From positions 1,500,931 to 1,564,930 of the forward strand of contig JAKFUK010000001.1 of NCBI GenBank assembly GCA_021732745.1: a stretch of 64,000 nucleotides of DNA, written 5' to 3'. Source of the DNA: Nevskia sp. Its GTDB lineage: Bacteria; Pseudomonadota; Gammaproteobacteria; Nevskiales; Nevskiaceae. The notes beneath the pieces were generated by a model that saw only the letters and a list, made by a program, of their open reading frames with translations, did no database searches and was not told the origin of the DNA. Position numbers and translations under genes: made by a program. This document shows positions 47,986-58,389 of the stretch, piece by piece (positions within the stretch are counted from its first letter, which is position 1; each line of letters opens with the position of its first letter).

Positions 47986-47995
47986 CCGCTTCGTT

Positions 47996-48373
47996 TCAGA
48001 CCGCTTTCTTCGCGGCCGCCTTCTTGCGCGGTGCCGCTTTCTTCTTCGCCGCAGCTTTCGGCTTCGCAGCCGGCGCTACCGGTGCCAGACGCTCGGCGGC
48101 AACCTTCGATTCCTCCAGATTCTCGAACTGATCGGAAATCAGCTGGCCGATCTCGCGGTTGATGCGGCGAATCGCGTCATAGACCACCCCGATGGTCTGC
48201 TGCTGCTTGGCCCGCAACCCGGTCTTGTCCTCGGTCAGCAGGCCGGTCTGCTCCAGCGCTTCGAACGGCAGATCGGCGATGTACTGATGCACCGATTGCA
48301 CCGAGGTCGCGCCGCGATCGACCGCTTCCTGGATGAAGTCCTTGAGCAGCTCGATGCGTTGCAGTTTTTTCAT
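47996..48373 (-). CDS. conserved hypothetical protein with a histone H1-like Lys/Ala tail
   Basis: 125 residues: a helical N-terminal domain (MKKLQRIELLKDFIQEAVDRG, then YIADLPFEALEQTGLL, VVYDAIRRINREIGQLI) and a C-terminal tail of about 28 residues almost entirely Ala, Lys, Pro and Arg (PKAAAKKKAAPRKKAAAKK). Such tails bind DNA or RNA non-specifically in AlgP/Hc-like proteins. ATG 48373 fits; the upstream extension to 48424 is unsupported. The gene end is convergent with the lipoprotein, ten bases away. Function unknown. Confidence 0.75.
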   Translation of the reverse strand: MKKLQRIELLKDFIQEAVDRGATSVQSVHQYIADLPFEALEQTGLLTEDKTGLRAKQQQTIGVVYDAIRRINREIGQLISDQFENLEESKVAAERLAPVAPAAKPKAAAKKKAAPRKKAAAKKAV

Positions 48374-48420
48374 GGCCAGGCTCGGTGAGTCAGTCGCAGG
48401 GCCTTGAGGATAACCGCGCT

Positions 48421-48804
48421 TCAACGCAGGCCGCAGGCGGCGTAGTCCTCGCGACGACGCTCGATGCGCACGCCAACGGTCTTCGCCGTGTCGATCGCGC
48501 CCGGCTTGCCGATGGAAAGCCGCAGCGTGGTGATCGGAAAGCGCTCGAAGACCATTCGCGCAACGGTTTCCGCCAGGGTCTCGATCAGCTGGAAGCGGCG
48601 TGCAGCCGCGAGCTTGATGATCTCGTCGGCCACCGCGCTGTAGTCCACGGCATCGCGAATGCGATCGCTGGCAGCGGCTTCGCGAATATCGACACCCATT
48701 TCCAGATCGAGGATCAGCGGCCGCGGCGCGTTCTGCTCGAAGGCGTGGATGCCGATGATGGTTTCGATGTGCAGGGCTTCGATGAAAACGGTATCGAGCG
48801 GCAT
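48421..48804 (-). CDS. folB: dihydroneopterin aldolase FolB
   Basis: 127-residue enzyme of folate biosynthesis that converts dihydroneopterin to 6-hydroxymethyldihydropterin and glycolaldehyde. Family features: DTVFIEALHIETIIGIHAFEQ at the N-terminus with the conserved Glu, DYSAVADEI and LIETLAETVA with the catalytic-region Glu, then IGKPGAI. It follows tsaD by four bases, giving a probable tsaD-folB unit. Confidence 0.94.
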   Translation of the reverse strand: MPLDTVFIEALHIETIIGIHAFEQNAPRPLILDLEMGVDIREAAASDRIRDAVDYSAVADEIIKLAAARRFQLIETLAETVARMVFERFPITTLRLSIGKPGAIDTAKTVGVRIERRREDYAACGLR

Positions 48805-48808
48805 GGGA

Positions 48809-49831
48809 TCAGGAGAGCACGGGGGAAGGAGGACGAAGCTCGTGCAGCGGCCAGCGCGCCCGCGCCGGCAGACCGGCGCTGCGCTCGCCGGCCGACAGCC
48901 GCGCCCAGCCAGCGTAGGCGATCATCGCGGCGTTGTCGGTGCAGAACGCCGGACGCGGGAAATGCAGGCTGGCCCCGCGCGCCTCGGTCGCCGTTTTCAG
49001 GCGCGCGCGCAGGCGGCGATTGGCACCGACACCGCCCGCGACGATCAGGCTGCGCAAGCCGGTGGCATCGAGCGCGCGTTCGCACTTGATCGCCAGGGTG
49101 TCGGTCACCGCTTCCTCGAAAGCGCGGGCAAGATCGGCCTTGGCCTGATCGTCGAAATCGGGCTTCAACTGGTTCAGCACCGCCGTTTTCAGGCCGCTGA
49201 AGCTGAATTCCAGCCCCGGGCGATCAGTCATCGGCCGCGAAAAGCGGAATCGTCCAGGCTGGCCGCGTTCGGCGAGCTTCGCCAGTTCCGGACCACCGGG
49301 ATACGGCAGACCGAGCGCTTTTGCGGTCTTGTCGAAGGCTTCACCGGCCGCGTCGTCGAGCGTTTCGCCGAGGATTTCGTAGCGCCCCACCCCGTCGACT
49401 CGCGCCAGCATCGTGTGGCCGCCGGAGACCAGCAGGGCCACGAACGGGAACGCCGGGCGCTCGTCTTCCAGCATCGGCGCCAGCAGATGGCCTTCGAGGT
49501 GATGGACCGGCAGCAGCGGCTTGTCGATCGCCGCCGCCAAGCCTGCGGCGAAGCTGCCACCGACCAGCAGCGCGCCGATCAAGCCAGGGCCTGCCGTGTA
49601 GGCGATGCCGTCGAGTTCGGCCGCCGTCATGCCTGCTTCGGCCAGCACCGCCGCCACCAGCGACTGAATGCGGCCAACGTGATCGCGTGCTGCAAGCTCA
49701 GGGACGACACCGCCGTATTCCGCGTGCATCGCCGCCTGGCTGTGCAGCACGTGCGCCAGCAGGCCGCGCTCGCCGTCGTAAATGGCGGCGGCGGTCTCGT
49801 CGCAGGAGGATTCGAGGCCCAGAACTTTCAT
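48809..49831 (-). CDS. tsaD: tRNA N6-adenosine threonylcarbamoyltransferase TsaD
   Basis: Transfers threonylcarbamoyl to A37 of ANN-decoding tRNAs together with TsaB and TsaE. The 340-residue ASKHA-fold protein has [19 protein letters not shown], the metal-binding [16 protein letters not shown] and [10 protein letters not shown]. It is divergent from rpsU, the standard arrangement in gammaproteobacteria. Confidence 0.97.
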   Translation of the reverse strand: MKVLGLESSCDETAAAIYDGERGLLAHVLHSQAAMHAEYGGVVPELAARDHVGRIQSLVAAVLAEAGMTAAELDGIAYTAGPGLIGALLVGGSFAAGLAAAIDKPLLPVHHLEGHLLAPMLEDERPAFPFVALLVSGGHTMLARVDGVGRYEILGETLDDAAGEAFDKTAKALGLPYPGGPELAKLAERGQPGRFRFSRPMTDRPGLEFSFSGLKTAVLNQLKPDFDDQAKADLARAFEEAVTDTLAIKCERALDATGLRSLIVAGGVGANRRLRARLKTATEARGASLHFPRPAFCTDNAAMIAYAGWARLSAGERSAGLPARARWPLHELRPPSPVLS

Positions 49832-49878
49832 TGGACGCGGATTCTGCGCGAGTGCGCGGCGCTTTGCAGGCTGGCGCG

Positions 49879-49907
49879 TTGCTTTGCGGCGAGTGATTGA
49901 CTAGACT
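49879..49907 (+). promoter_or_regulatory. putative rpsU promoter
   Basis: TTGCTT (49879-49884), 17-base spacer and TAGACT (49902-49907) lie between tsaD and rpsU, leaving a leader of about 55 bases. Matches are only 3/6 and 4/6. Confidence 0.35.
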
Positions 49908-49969
49908 TTGCGCCCCTTCCGGACTGTCCATGTTCGGTCCGTGCCAAATCCGCTGTCGAGATTGAACTG

Positions 49970-50185
49970 ATGCCGAATGTCCGCGTTCGCGATAACGAGC
50001 CGTTTGAAGTTGCTCTCCGCCGTTTCAAGCGCACCTGCGAAAAGGCAGGCGTGCTGACCGACCTCCGCAAGAAGGAATTCTTCGAGAAGCCGAGCCAGGA
50101 GCGCAAGCGCAAGCGTGCCGCCGCCGTGAAGCGTCAGGCCAAGAAGGTTTCCCGCGAAACCTCGAAGCAGATTCGGTTGTACTGA
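49970..50185 (+). CDS. rpsU: 30S ribosomal protein S21
   Basis: 71-residue S21, the family length, with [23 protein letters not shown] and a strongly basic C-terminal half. It is the first gene of the rpsU-yqeY-dnaG-rpoD macromolecular-synthesis group. No clear Shine-Dalgarno precedes the ATG (GATTGAACTG), in keeping with S21 mRNAs of some bacteria. Confidence 0.97.
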   Translation: MPNVRVRDNEPFEVALRRFKRTCEKAGVLTDLRKKEFFEKPSQERKRKRAAAVKRQAKKVSRETSKQIRLY

Positions 50186-50256
50186 CGAGAAGTTTGTCGT
50201 CCTGACAAGCACCGCGCCATCCATGGCGCGGGCTTCTCAAAAAAGCAGCTTCATTC

Positions 50257-50283
50257 AAATCGCGCCTCCCGGCGCGATTTGTG
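50257..50283 (+). terminator. terminator-like hairpin after rpsU
   Basis: Perfect ten-base stem AAATCGCGCC/GGCGCGATTT with TCCC loop (50257-50280), followed by GTGTTTG. A second palindrome CGCGCCAT/ATGGCGCG lies upstream (about 50213-50231). It may separate rpsU output from yqeY-dnaG, as in E. coli where a terminator follows rpsU. Confidence 0.7.
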
Positions 50284-50317
50284 TTTGTCCCGCGTTCAAA
50301 ATTCCCCAGGTGCCCCG

Positions 50318-50764
50318 ATGACCGATCTCAAGACCCGCATCACCGAAGACGTGAAGCTGGCGATGAAGGCCGGTGAAAAGGCGCGTCTTGGCGTGCTGCG
50401 CATGCTGACGGCGGAACTCAAGAACCGCGAAGTCGTGCTGTCGCAGGAACTGACCGACGCCGTGGTCATCGACGCGCTGGAAAAGATGCTCAAGCAGCGC
50501 CGTGATTCGGAATCGCAGTTCCGCGCCGGCAATCGCCTTGATCTCGCCGAGATCGAAGCCGCCGAAATCGTCGTGCTCAGCCATTACCTGCCGCAGGCGC
50601 TGACCGAAGCCGAGCTGGAAGCGCTGATCGTCCAGGGCATCGCCGAAACCGGTGCCGTCGGCATGAAGGAAATGGGCAAGGTGATGACCTGGCTGAAACC
50701 GCAGGTTGCCGGCCGTACCGACATGGGCAAGCTGTCGGGGCTGATCAAGGCCCGTCTCGGCTGA
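50318..50764 (+). CDS. yqeY: GatB/YqeY domain protein
   Basis: 148-residue helical protein related to the C-terminal tRNA-binding domain of GatB (LKTRITEDVKLAMKAGEKARLGVLRML; KEMGKVMTWLKPQVAGRTDMGKLS). A free-standing YqeY between rpsU and dnaG is the usual context, and its function is unproven. ATG 50318 has AGG upstream. Confidence 0.94.
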   Translation: MTDLKTRITEDVKLAMKAGEKARLGVLRMLTAELKNREVVLSQELTDAVVIDALEKMLKQRRDSESQFRAGNRLDLAEIEAAEIVVLSHYLPQALTEAELEALIVQGIAETGAVGMKEMGKVMTWLKPQVAGRTDMGKLSGLIKARLG

Positions 50765-50790
50765 AGCGAGCTGCGGGCTAGACTCCGCCT

Positions 50791-52557
50791 ATGGCCGGCG
50801 GACGAATTCCTGACTCGTTCATACAAGACCTGCTGTCGCGGATCGACATCGTCGAGGTCGTTGGCAGCCGGGTCGAACTGAAGCGCGCGGGCCGCGAATA
50901 CAAGGGCCTGTCGCCGTTCACCAACGAGAAATCACCATCGTTCTTCGTCAATCCGGCGAAGCAGATGTTCTTCGACTTCTCGTCCGGCAAGAACGGCACC
51001 GCGATCACTTTCCTGATGGAAAACGATCGCCTGAGCTTCGTCGAGGCGGTCGAGGAACTGGCCAAGCGCGCTGGCGTGGAAGTACCACGCGAAGGCGGCA
51101 ACGAAGTGTCCCGCCTGGTGCTCGATGGCCCGCTCGATGCGCTGGCGGTTGCCGAAAAGTTCTATCGCAGCCAGCTGAAAACGCATGCGCCTGCGATCGA
51201 CTACCTCAAGAAGCGTGGCCTCGATGGCGAAACCGCCAAAATATTCAACGTCGGTTTCGCCCCGGAATCCTGGGATGCGCTGACCCGGCTGTTCCCGGAA
51301 GCCGACGGCCAGCGCCAGCACGCGCTCGATGCCGGCCTGCTGATCGAGCGCGACGGTGGCGGCGGCGCCTATGACCGCTTCCGCAACCGGGTGATGTTCC
51401 CGATCCGCGATACCCGCGGCCGCACCATCGGTTTCGGCGGCCGCACGCTTGCCAACGATCCGGCCAAGTACCTGAATTCGCCGGAAACCCCGCTCTTTCA
51501 CAAGGGCCGCAACCTGTTCGGCCTGTTCGAGGCCAAGCAGTCGACCAAGACCGAACTGCCGTATCTGCTGGTCGTCGAGGGCTATATGGACGTGGTGATG
51601 CTGGCCCAGCACGGCATCCGCAATGCGGTCGCCACGCTCGGCACGGCGACCACGCGCGAACATCTGATCCTGCTGTTCAAGTCGACCCGCCGCGCCGTGT
51701 TCTGCTTCGACGGCGACCGCGCCGGCCGCTCGGCGGCGTGGCGGGCGCTGGAACAGGCGCTGCCGGAAGTGTTCGACGATCGCGAATGCCGCTTCATGTT
51801 CCTGCCCGACGGCCATGACCCGGATTCGCTGGTCCAGGAGATCGGCGAAGCGGCGTTCCGGGCGCTGATCGACAAGGCACAGCCGCTGTCGGATTTCCTG
51901 CTCGACGAACTGCTGAAGCAGGTCAATCTGGCGACCCGCGAAGGCCGCGCGCGGCTGCCGGGGCTGGCGCGGCCGCATCTTGAAAAGCTTCGCGATGGCG
52001 GGCTGCGGACCCTGATTGTCGAAGAAATAGCGCGTCTTACCCGACTCGGGCGTAGCGATATCGAGACAGAACTCGCGGCAAAACCCAAACCAGTATCTGC
52101 CACGATTCCCGGCAACGAGCGTCCGCGAACTGAAACTCCGGGGTCGCGCCCGGTAAAACGTGCGCTTCAGCTATTACTCGAACAACCGGGTATGGCATTG
52201 GAAGTAAAGCATCTGCGACAACTCGAGCTTTTGAAGCAGCCCGGGATTGAAGTGCTTGTCGAAGCAATCGAGTTTTTCGCGGAAGCGCCTGAAGCTTCTG
52301 CTGCGCAGCTCATTGAGGCTTGGCGCGGGACTGCGAAAGGTTCGGCCGTAGAACGCGTAGGCAGGCAGCCAATCGATCTCGACGAAATCGGCATAAAGGC
52401 GGAATTTCGTGATTCGATCGCCCTGCTCAGTCGGCGCGCTCTGCGCGAACGCGCGCAGGTGCTGTTTGATCTGGCAAGCAATCGCGCGCTGAGTCCCGCC
52501 GAGAACCGGGAAATGGAGGACATCGTTTGGCAACTGGCCGGCGGAGATCTGAGCTAG
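50791..52557 (+). CDS. dnaG: DNA primase DnaG with a zinc-less N-terminal domain
   Basis: 588-residue replicative primase. The Toprim core is intact (YLLVVEGYMDVVMLAQHG about 260-277; FCFDGDRAGRSA about 305-316), as is the YLNSPETPLFHKGRNLF RNA-polymerase domain motif, and a C-terminal helicase-binding domain follows. In the N-terminal CHC2 module all four E. coli ligand positions are replaced: Cys40, His43, Cys61 and Cys64 align with Ser41, Thr44, Asp62 and Ser65, although the surrounding PFTNEKSPSFFVNPAKQ is conserved. The last 500 bases use AT-richer codons (TTA, CTA, ATA, GTA). Confidence 0.95.
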   Translation: MAGGRIPDSFIQDLLSRIDIVEVVGSRVELKRAGREYKGLSPFTNEKSPSFFVNPAKQMFFDFSSGKNGTAITFLMENDRLSFVEAVEELAKRAGVEVPREGGNEVSRLVLDGPLDALAVAEKFYRSQLKTHAPAIDYLKKRGLDGETAKIFNVGFAPESWDALTRLFPEADGQRQHALDAGLLIERDGGGGAYDRFRNRVMFPIRDTRGRTIGFGGRTLANDPAKYLNSPETPLFHKGRNLFGLFEAKQSTKTELPYLLVVEGYMDVVMLAQHGIRNAVATLGTATTREHLILLFKSTRRAVFCFDGDRAGRSAAWRALEQALPEVFDDRECRFMFLPDGHDPDSLVQEIGEAAFRALIDKAQPLSDFLLDELLKQVNLATREGRARLPGLARPHLEKLRDGGLRTLIVEEIARLTRLGRSDIETELAAKPKPVSATIPGNERPRTETPGSRPVKRALQLLLEQPGMALEVKHLRQLELLKQPGIEVLVEAIEFFAEAPEASAAQLIEAWRGTAKGSAVERVGRQPIDLDEIGIKAEFRDSIALLSRRALRERAQVLFDLASNRALSPAENREMEDIVWQLAGGDLS

Positions 52558-52602
52558 TTTCTTGATCGGAAAAGAGTTTCAGCGCATCAAGGCCGCTTGT
52601 CT

Positions 52603-52711
52603 CCCCTCTCCCTCCGGGAGAGGGGCCGGGGGTGAGGGACTTTCCTATTGAGTAAGTTCTCAACTTGAAAAGCCCTCATCCCAACCCTTCTCCCGGGGGG
52701 AGAAGGGCTTT
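52603..52711. repeat. two palindromic repeats of the CCCTCTCC / CCCTTCTCC class
   Basis: CCCTCTCCCTCCGGGAGAGG at 52604-52623 and CCCTTCTCC...GGAGAAGGG at about 52685-52707, linked by GGTGAGGG and CCCTCATCCCAACCC. Such paired elements are common intergenic repeats in proteobacteria. They sit between convergent dnaG and the 52771 gene and could end both transcripts. Confidence 0.8.
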
Positions 52712-52770
52712 GTCTCGATTCGTCGAGTTTCGTTGCCAATCAGGACCCGTGTTTAGAGCTGATGCAACGC

Positions 52771-53211
52771 TCAGCCTGAAGGCTCGCTACGCACATCGAC
52801 ATCCGACAGCGCCCATCCGCTGCTCAAGCGTCGGAACTTGAGCCGCCAGCGCTGCTCGCCGCCGGCATAGACGGCGCGGTACTCGCGATTCATGCAGTTG
52901 GAAAAGATCGTCGCTTCGATCGGCATCAGACGAACGCGGCCTTCGGGCGCACCCAATGATGCAATAACTGGTGCCAGCGACTGGCGCTGCGCGTCGAACG
53001 TGGCGGGCAGCGCCGGATCGCGCGGATTGCCGATCGAGGCAGCCGTCGTGAAGGCAGTGTCGAGCTGCCCGGCAGCGGCGGCTTCGACGATCGCTAGCCC
53101 CATCGCGGTCATGGCCGCTTCGTCACGCGGTGCGGCGGAGGCCAGGCCAGTCGCCAGCAACAAGGCGATAGCGACCAGCGGGTACGAACGGTTGGCAGCA
53201 GTTGCGGTCAT
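52771..53211 (-). CDS. exported protein of unknown function
   Basis: 146 residues with a signal peptide (SYPLVAIALLLATGLASA, cleavage before APRDE). The mature domain is small (about 120 residues), with a single Cys (SNCMNREYRAVYAGGEQRWRLKFRR) and a beta-rich C-terminus. No family recognised. It lies on the opposite strand between dnaG and rpoD, breaking the macromolecular-synthesis operon. Confidence 0.7.
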   Translation of the reverse strand: MTATAANRSYPLVAIALLLATGLASAAPRDEAAMTAMGLAIVEAAAAGQLDTAFTTAASIGNPRDPALPATFDAQRQSLAPVIASLGAPEGRVRLMPIEATIFSNCMNREYRAVYAGGEQRWRLKFRRLSSGWALSDVDVRSEPSG

Positions 53212-53399
53212 TGTCGGGCACCTCGTCGAGCGGACTTGAACAATTTACGCATTCGTCACCGCGTCGGATGCGCGGTCTTGCAGACCGCCGCACTGCCCCC
53301 ACCTAACGCGCACGGACTGGTCGAGATATCGCCAATTCCGGTAAACTGCGCAGTTCTTGACCGGCGTCACGCGCCCCGGTTTCACACAAGAGTATTCAG

Positions 53400-55247
<1,848 letters not shown>

Positions 55248-55262
55248 GGCGCATCGCGGTCG

Positions 55263-55290
55263 AAAAACCCCGCTTCGAGCGGGGTTTTTC
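55263..55290 (+). terminator. Rho-independent terminator of rpoD
   Basis: Eleven-base stem AAAAACCCCGC/GCGGGGTTTTT with loop TTCGA, then CTTG, 15 bases after the rpoD stop. Confidence 0.93.
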
Positions 55291-55345
55291 TTGCCTGTGA
55301 TCCGGAATCCGGGCAGTTCATCACTTTGAAATTGTGATGAAGTGG

Positions 55346-55439
55346 TTTCGCACGAAGTACACAAAGGCCACCAAGAAAGATGTCGATCCGATGGTGTTGG
55401 CTTGATTTTCTTCGTGTTCTTTGTGTACTTCGTGCGAAA
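55346..55439. repeat. 21-bp perfect inverted repeat with CACGAAGTACACAAAG arms
   Basis: Arms 55346-55366 and 55419-55439 are exact reverse complements, with the nested words CCAAGAAAG and TTCTTCGTGTTC in the loop. It belongs to the same type as the intergenic repeats at 9162-9485 and 18553-18721 and lies between convergent rpoD and the cytochrome genes. Confidence 0.88.
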
Positions 55440-55548
55440 TATCACGACCACATTTCAGACGACGTCACGACCCGGAATCGGCAGCGGCAAACCATAAAAA
55501 ACCGGCCCGTCGCATGGCGAGGGGCCGGTCGGGTCAGCGCAAGTTGCC

Positions 55549-55938
55549 TTACTTGGCGGCGTGGCCTTCCGGGCTGACCGTGTACAGCACCGGCTTCTGG
55601 CTCGAATACCAGACCGCCAGCGCCTTGATGTCGGCATCGCTCAGGCCAGCGGCCTGACCGGCCATCACGGCGTTCTTGCGGGCACCGCTCTTGTAGCCCT
55701 TCAAGGCCACTTCGATGTAGCTGCGGTGCTGGCCGGCCAGATTCGGGAACAGCGGCGTGGCGCTGACGCCGGTTTCGCCGTGGCAGGCGGCACAGACCGC
55801 GACCTGGGCCGGCTTGCCGCCGGCAGCAGCCGGCGCGGTGGCAGCTTCCTCGTTCGCCGTGGCAGCGAAAACGAAGCCGAAGGAGACCGCAAGCGACGAC
55901 AGCAGCGGGGAGAGGCGGAACTTCATCGGCGTGCTCAC
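55549..55938 (-). CDS. periplasmic class I cytochrome c
   Basis: 129 residues with a signal peptide (FRLSPLLSSLAVSFGFVFA), heme-binding CAACHGETG, and an axial Met in the AVMAGQAAGLSDADIKALAVWY region typical of cytochrome c4/c5-like modules. It starts at GTG 55938 (GGAG five bases upstream, GTGA overlap with the previous gene); ATG 55926 is an alternative. It pairs with the cytochrome upstream, and together they resemble the two halves of a diheme c4. The partner oxidase is unknown. Confidence 0.87.
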   Translation of the reverse strand: MSTPMKFRLSPLLSSLAVSFGFVFAATANEEAATAPAAAGGKPAQVAVCAACHGETGVSATPLFPNLAGQHRSYIEVALKGYKSGARKNAVMAGQAAGLSDADIKALAVWYSSQKPVLYTVSPEGHAAK

Positions 55939-56261
55939 TTCTTCTCCGGGGCCTTGGTCAGATAGGCAGCGATGTCGGCCATGTCCTGATCGCTCAGATT
56001 GGCGGCCTGCGCATGCATGGTGGCGTGCGGACGCTCCTTGGACTTGTAAGCTTTCAGGGCAGCGACGATGTATTCCGGATGCTGGCCGCCGAGCTTCGGG
56101 ACGTGGTAGCTCGGATAGACATTCGTGTAGTTCACGATGCCGTGGCAGCCGTAGCAGGTGTAGGCCTTGATCTTTCCGGCCGCCGCGTCGCCTTCAGCGC
56201 TCGCAGTGCCGCAGGTCAGGGCGGCGGTGAGGGCAATCAGGCCCCATCGCACTGAATTCAT
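55935..56261 (-). CDS. periplasmic class I cytochrome c
   Basis: 108 residues: signal peptide (MNSVRWGLIALTAALTCGTASA), heme motif CYGCHG and a Met-containing C-terminal helix (HATMHAQAANLSDQDMADIAAYL). ATG 56261 has AGGAG upstream; the longer frame to 56411 is rejected. The overlap with the following cytochrome gene suggests coordinated expression as electron carriers. Confidence 0.88.
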   Translation of the reverse strand: MNSVRWGLIALTAALTCGTASAEGDAAAGKIKAYTCYGCHGIVNYTNVYPSYHVPKLGGQHPEYIVAALKAYKSKERPHATMHAQAANLSDQDMADIAAYLTKAPEKK

Positions 56262-56470
56262 CAGGGTGTCTCCTAGGATCGTGGCGGTGCGCGAAGGCAG
56301 CCGCGCAGCGGGCGGTATGGTCGGCGAATCTGCCGCTTGCGTCAATCGAATGAGCGCTGTTTGCAGGGTTTTCGCCGCTGTTGACGACGCTTTGGCAGCG
56401 GCTGCCGGCAACCGGACTTCAGTTATGATTCCGCCGCTGCCATCCCTCGTTCGACCCCACCGGTGCCGCC

Positions 56471-56863
56471 GTGCAAATCCCCGTGACTGCTGCCTGCGCC
56501 GCCCTCTGCGGCCTGCTGATCCTGGTGCTGGCGATCCGGGTATCGCGGCTGCGGTTGCGGCTCCGGGTGTCGATCGGCGACGGCGGCAATGCCGAACTGG
56601 GCCGGGCGATCCGGGTGCATGCGAATACGGTCGAATTCGTGCCGATCTTCGTGCTGCTGGCGCTGTGCTACGAACTCTACGCGGGCGCCAACATTGCGCT
56701 GATCGGGCTGGTCGGCCTGTTCCTGCTGGGGCGTCTCGCCTTTGCCGTCGGTTTCAGTCTGGCTCCCGTGCATCCCCTGCGCCGGCTTGGTGCTGCACTG
56801 TCGTATCTGACCCTGCTGCTGATGTCCGTGCTGCTGCTCGCAGCCGTCGTGACCGCGATCTGA
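56471..56863 (+). CDS. MAPEG family membrane protein
   Basis: 130 residues, four hydrophobic helices (about 4-22, 55-68, 72-92 and 108-128) and the MAPEG signature: RLRLRVSIGDGGNAELGRAIRVHANTVEFVPIF. Related to YecN-type bacterial members of the eicosanoid/glutathione metabolism superfamily, whose substrates are unknown. The start codon is GTG at 56471. ppx begins five bases after its stop. Confidence 0.85.
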   Translation: MQIPVTAACAALCGLLILVLAIRVSRLRLRLRVSIGDGGNAELGRAIRVHANTVEFVPIFVLLALCYELYAGANIALIGLVGLFLLGRLAFAVGFSLAPVHPLRRLGAALSYLTLLLMSVLLLAAVVTAI

Positions 56864-56868
56864 ACGAC

Positions 56869-58389
56869 GTGCCGGGCGCGCGCAAGACGGCCGCAGGAAA
56901 GACAGCGGCCGGCGATGTCGCGGCTGTCGACCTGGGCTCCAACTCCTTCCACATGCTGGTGGCCCGCGAAAGCGACGGCCAGTTGCAGATCGTCGACCGC
57001 CTGCGCGATGCCGTGCGCCTTGCCGCCGGCCTCGACGCTGATCGCCGCCTCAGTGCCGATGCCGAAAGCCGTGCCCTGGCCTGCCTGAAGCGCTTCGGCC
57101 AGCGCCTGCGCGGCATTCCCGAAGCGCGGGTGCGCGTGGTCGGCACCAACACCATGCGCCGGCTCGCCGACGGCGGCGTGTTCATGCGCGCCGCCGAGAA
57201 AGCCCTCGGTCATGAGATCGAAGTGATCTCGGGCGTGGAAGAAGCGCGTCTGGTCTACAACGGCGTCACCCACGGGCTCGGCAAGGCCGATCCGCGCCGC
57301 CTGGTGGTCGACATCGGCGGCGGTTCCACCGAACTGATCATCGGCCGCGGTGCCGACCCGAAGCTGATGGAATCGACCGCGCTCGGCTGCGTCACCCACA
57401 CCCAGCGCTTCTTCGCCGACGGCGCGATCACCCGCGAGCGCATGCAGGAAGCGCGGCTCGCTGCGCGGGTGGAACTGGAATTCGTCGAACGCCAGTACCG
57501 CGACGCCGGCTGGGATGTCGCGATCGGTGCGAGCGGCACGGTCCGGGGCGTCTGGCGCGTGGCCCGGGGCCAGGGCTGGGTGACCGAGCGCATCACCCGC
57601 GAGGCGGTCGATCGCTGCGTGGAATTGACCATCCGCGCCGGCCATGCATCGAAGATTGACTTCCCCGGCCTGCGTGAAGATCGTCTGCCGGTATTTGCCG
57701 GCGGGCTGGCGGTGCTGGCCGGCGTCTTCGACAGCCTCGGCATCGAAGCGATGGAAACCTCGGAGCACGCGCTGCGCGAAGGCCTGATCTACGACCTGCT
57801 CGGACGCCTCGCCGACAACGACGTGCGCAGCCGCTCGGTCGACGGCATGGCCACGCGCTACGGCGTTGATCGCGAGCACGCGAAGGAAGTGGAGCGCAGC
57901 GCCCTCAAGCTGCTGGAACAGGTCGGCGATGCCTGGCCGCTGGAACGCCCGGTGGCCAGCCGGCTGCTGCGCTGGGCGGCGCTGCTGCACGAGATCGGCC
58001 TGGTGATCGCCCACGAAGGCAGCCATCGCCACGGCGAATACATGCTGCGCCACGCGGAGATGTTCGGCTTTTCGCAGACCGATCAACGCCTGGTCGCCGC
58101 CCTGGTGCGCTTGCAGCGCGGCAAGTTCGCCGCCAGCGCCCTCGACGATCTGCCCGAAGCCTGGCAACTGACTATCCGCCGCCTGGCGCTCCTGTTCCGG
58201 CTGGCGATCGTGCTGCACCGCTCGCGGGCCCCGAACATGCGGATTCCGTTCGCTTTGAGTGTGGTCGGCAAGCAGTTGAAGCTGAGCTTCAAGAGCGGCT
58301 GGCTCGACCAGCACCCGCTGACCCGCGAAGATCTGGAACTGGAAGCCGGCTACGTTGCGGCGGCGGGCTTCAAGCTGCGCTTCAGTTAG
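56869..58389 (+). CDS. ppx: exopolyphosphatase Ppx/GppA
   Basis: 506-residue ASKHA-fold phosphatase that removes terminal phosphates from polyphosphate (or pppGpp). Motifs: VDLGSNSFHMLVARE near residue 25, VVDIGGGSTELIIGRG around 145, and a C-terminal HD-like helical domain (LLHEIGLVIAHEGSHRHGEYML). The gene begins at GTG 56869 because no ATG is near the conserved start. A ppk neighbour is absent. The stop is seven bases inside the convergent TetR gene. Confidence 0.93.
   Translation: MPGARKTAAGKTAAGDVAAVDLGSNSFHMLVARESDGQLQIVDRLRDAVRLAAGLDADRRLSADAESRALACLKRFGQRLRGIPEARVRVVGTNTMRRLADGGVFMRAAEKALGHEIEVISGVEEARLVYNGVTHGLGKADPRRLVVDIGGGSTELIIGRGADPKLMESTALGCVTHTQRFFADGAITRERMQEARLAARVELEFVERQYRDAGWDVAIGASGTVRGVWRVARGQGWVTERITREAVDRCVELTIRAGHASKIDFPGLREDRLPVFAGGLAVLAGVFDSLGIEAMETSEHALREGLIYDLLGRLADNDVRSRSVDGMATRYGVDREHAKEVERSALKLLEQVGDAWPLERPVASRLLRWAALLHEIGLVIAHEGSHRHGEYMLRHAEMFGFSQTDQRLVAALVRLQRGKFAASALDDLPEAWQLTIRRLALLFRLAIVLHRSRAPNMRIPFALSVVGKQLKLSFKSGWLDQHPLTREDLELEAGYVAAAGFKLRFS

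Noticed and set aside
56167..58389. 740-residue open frame ending as Ppx
   Set aside because: The first 234 codons overlap the cytochrome and MAPEG genes in another frame. Ppx begins at GTG 56869.
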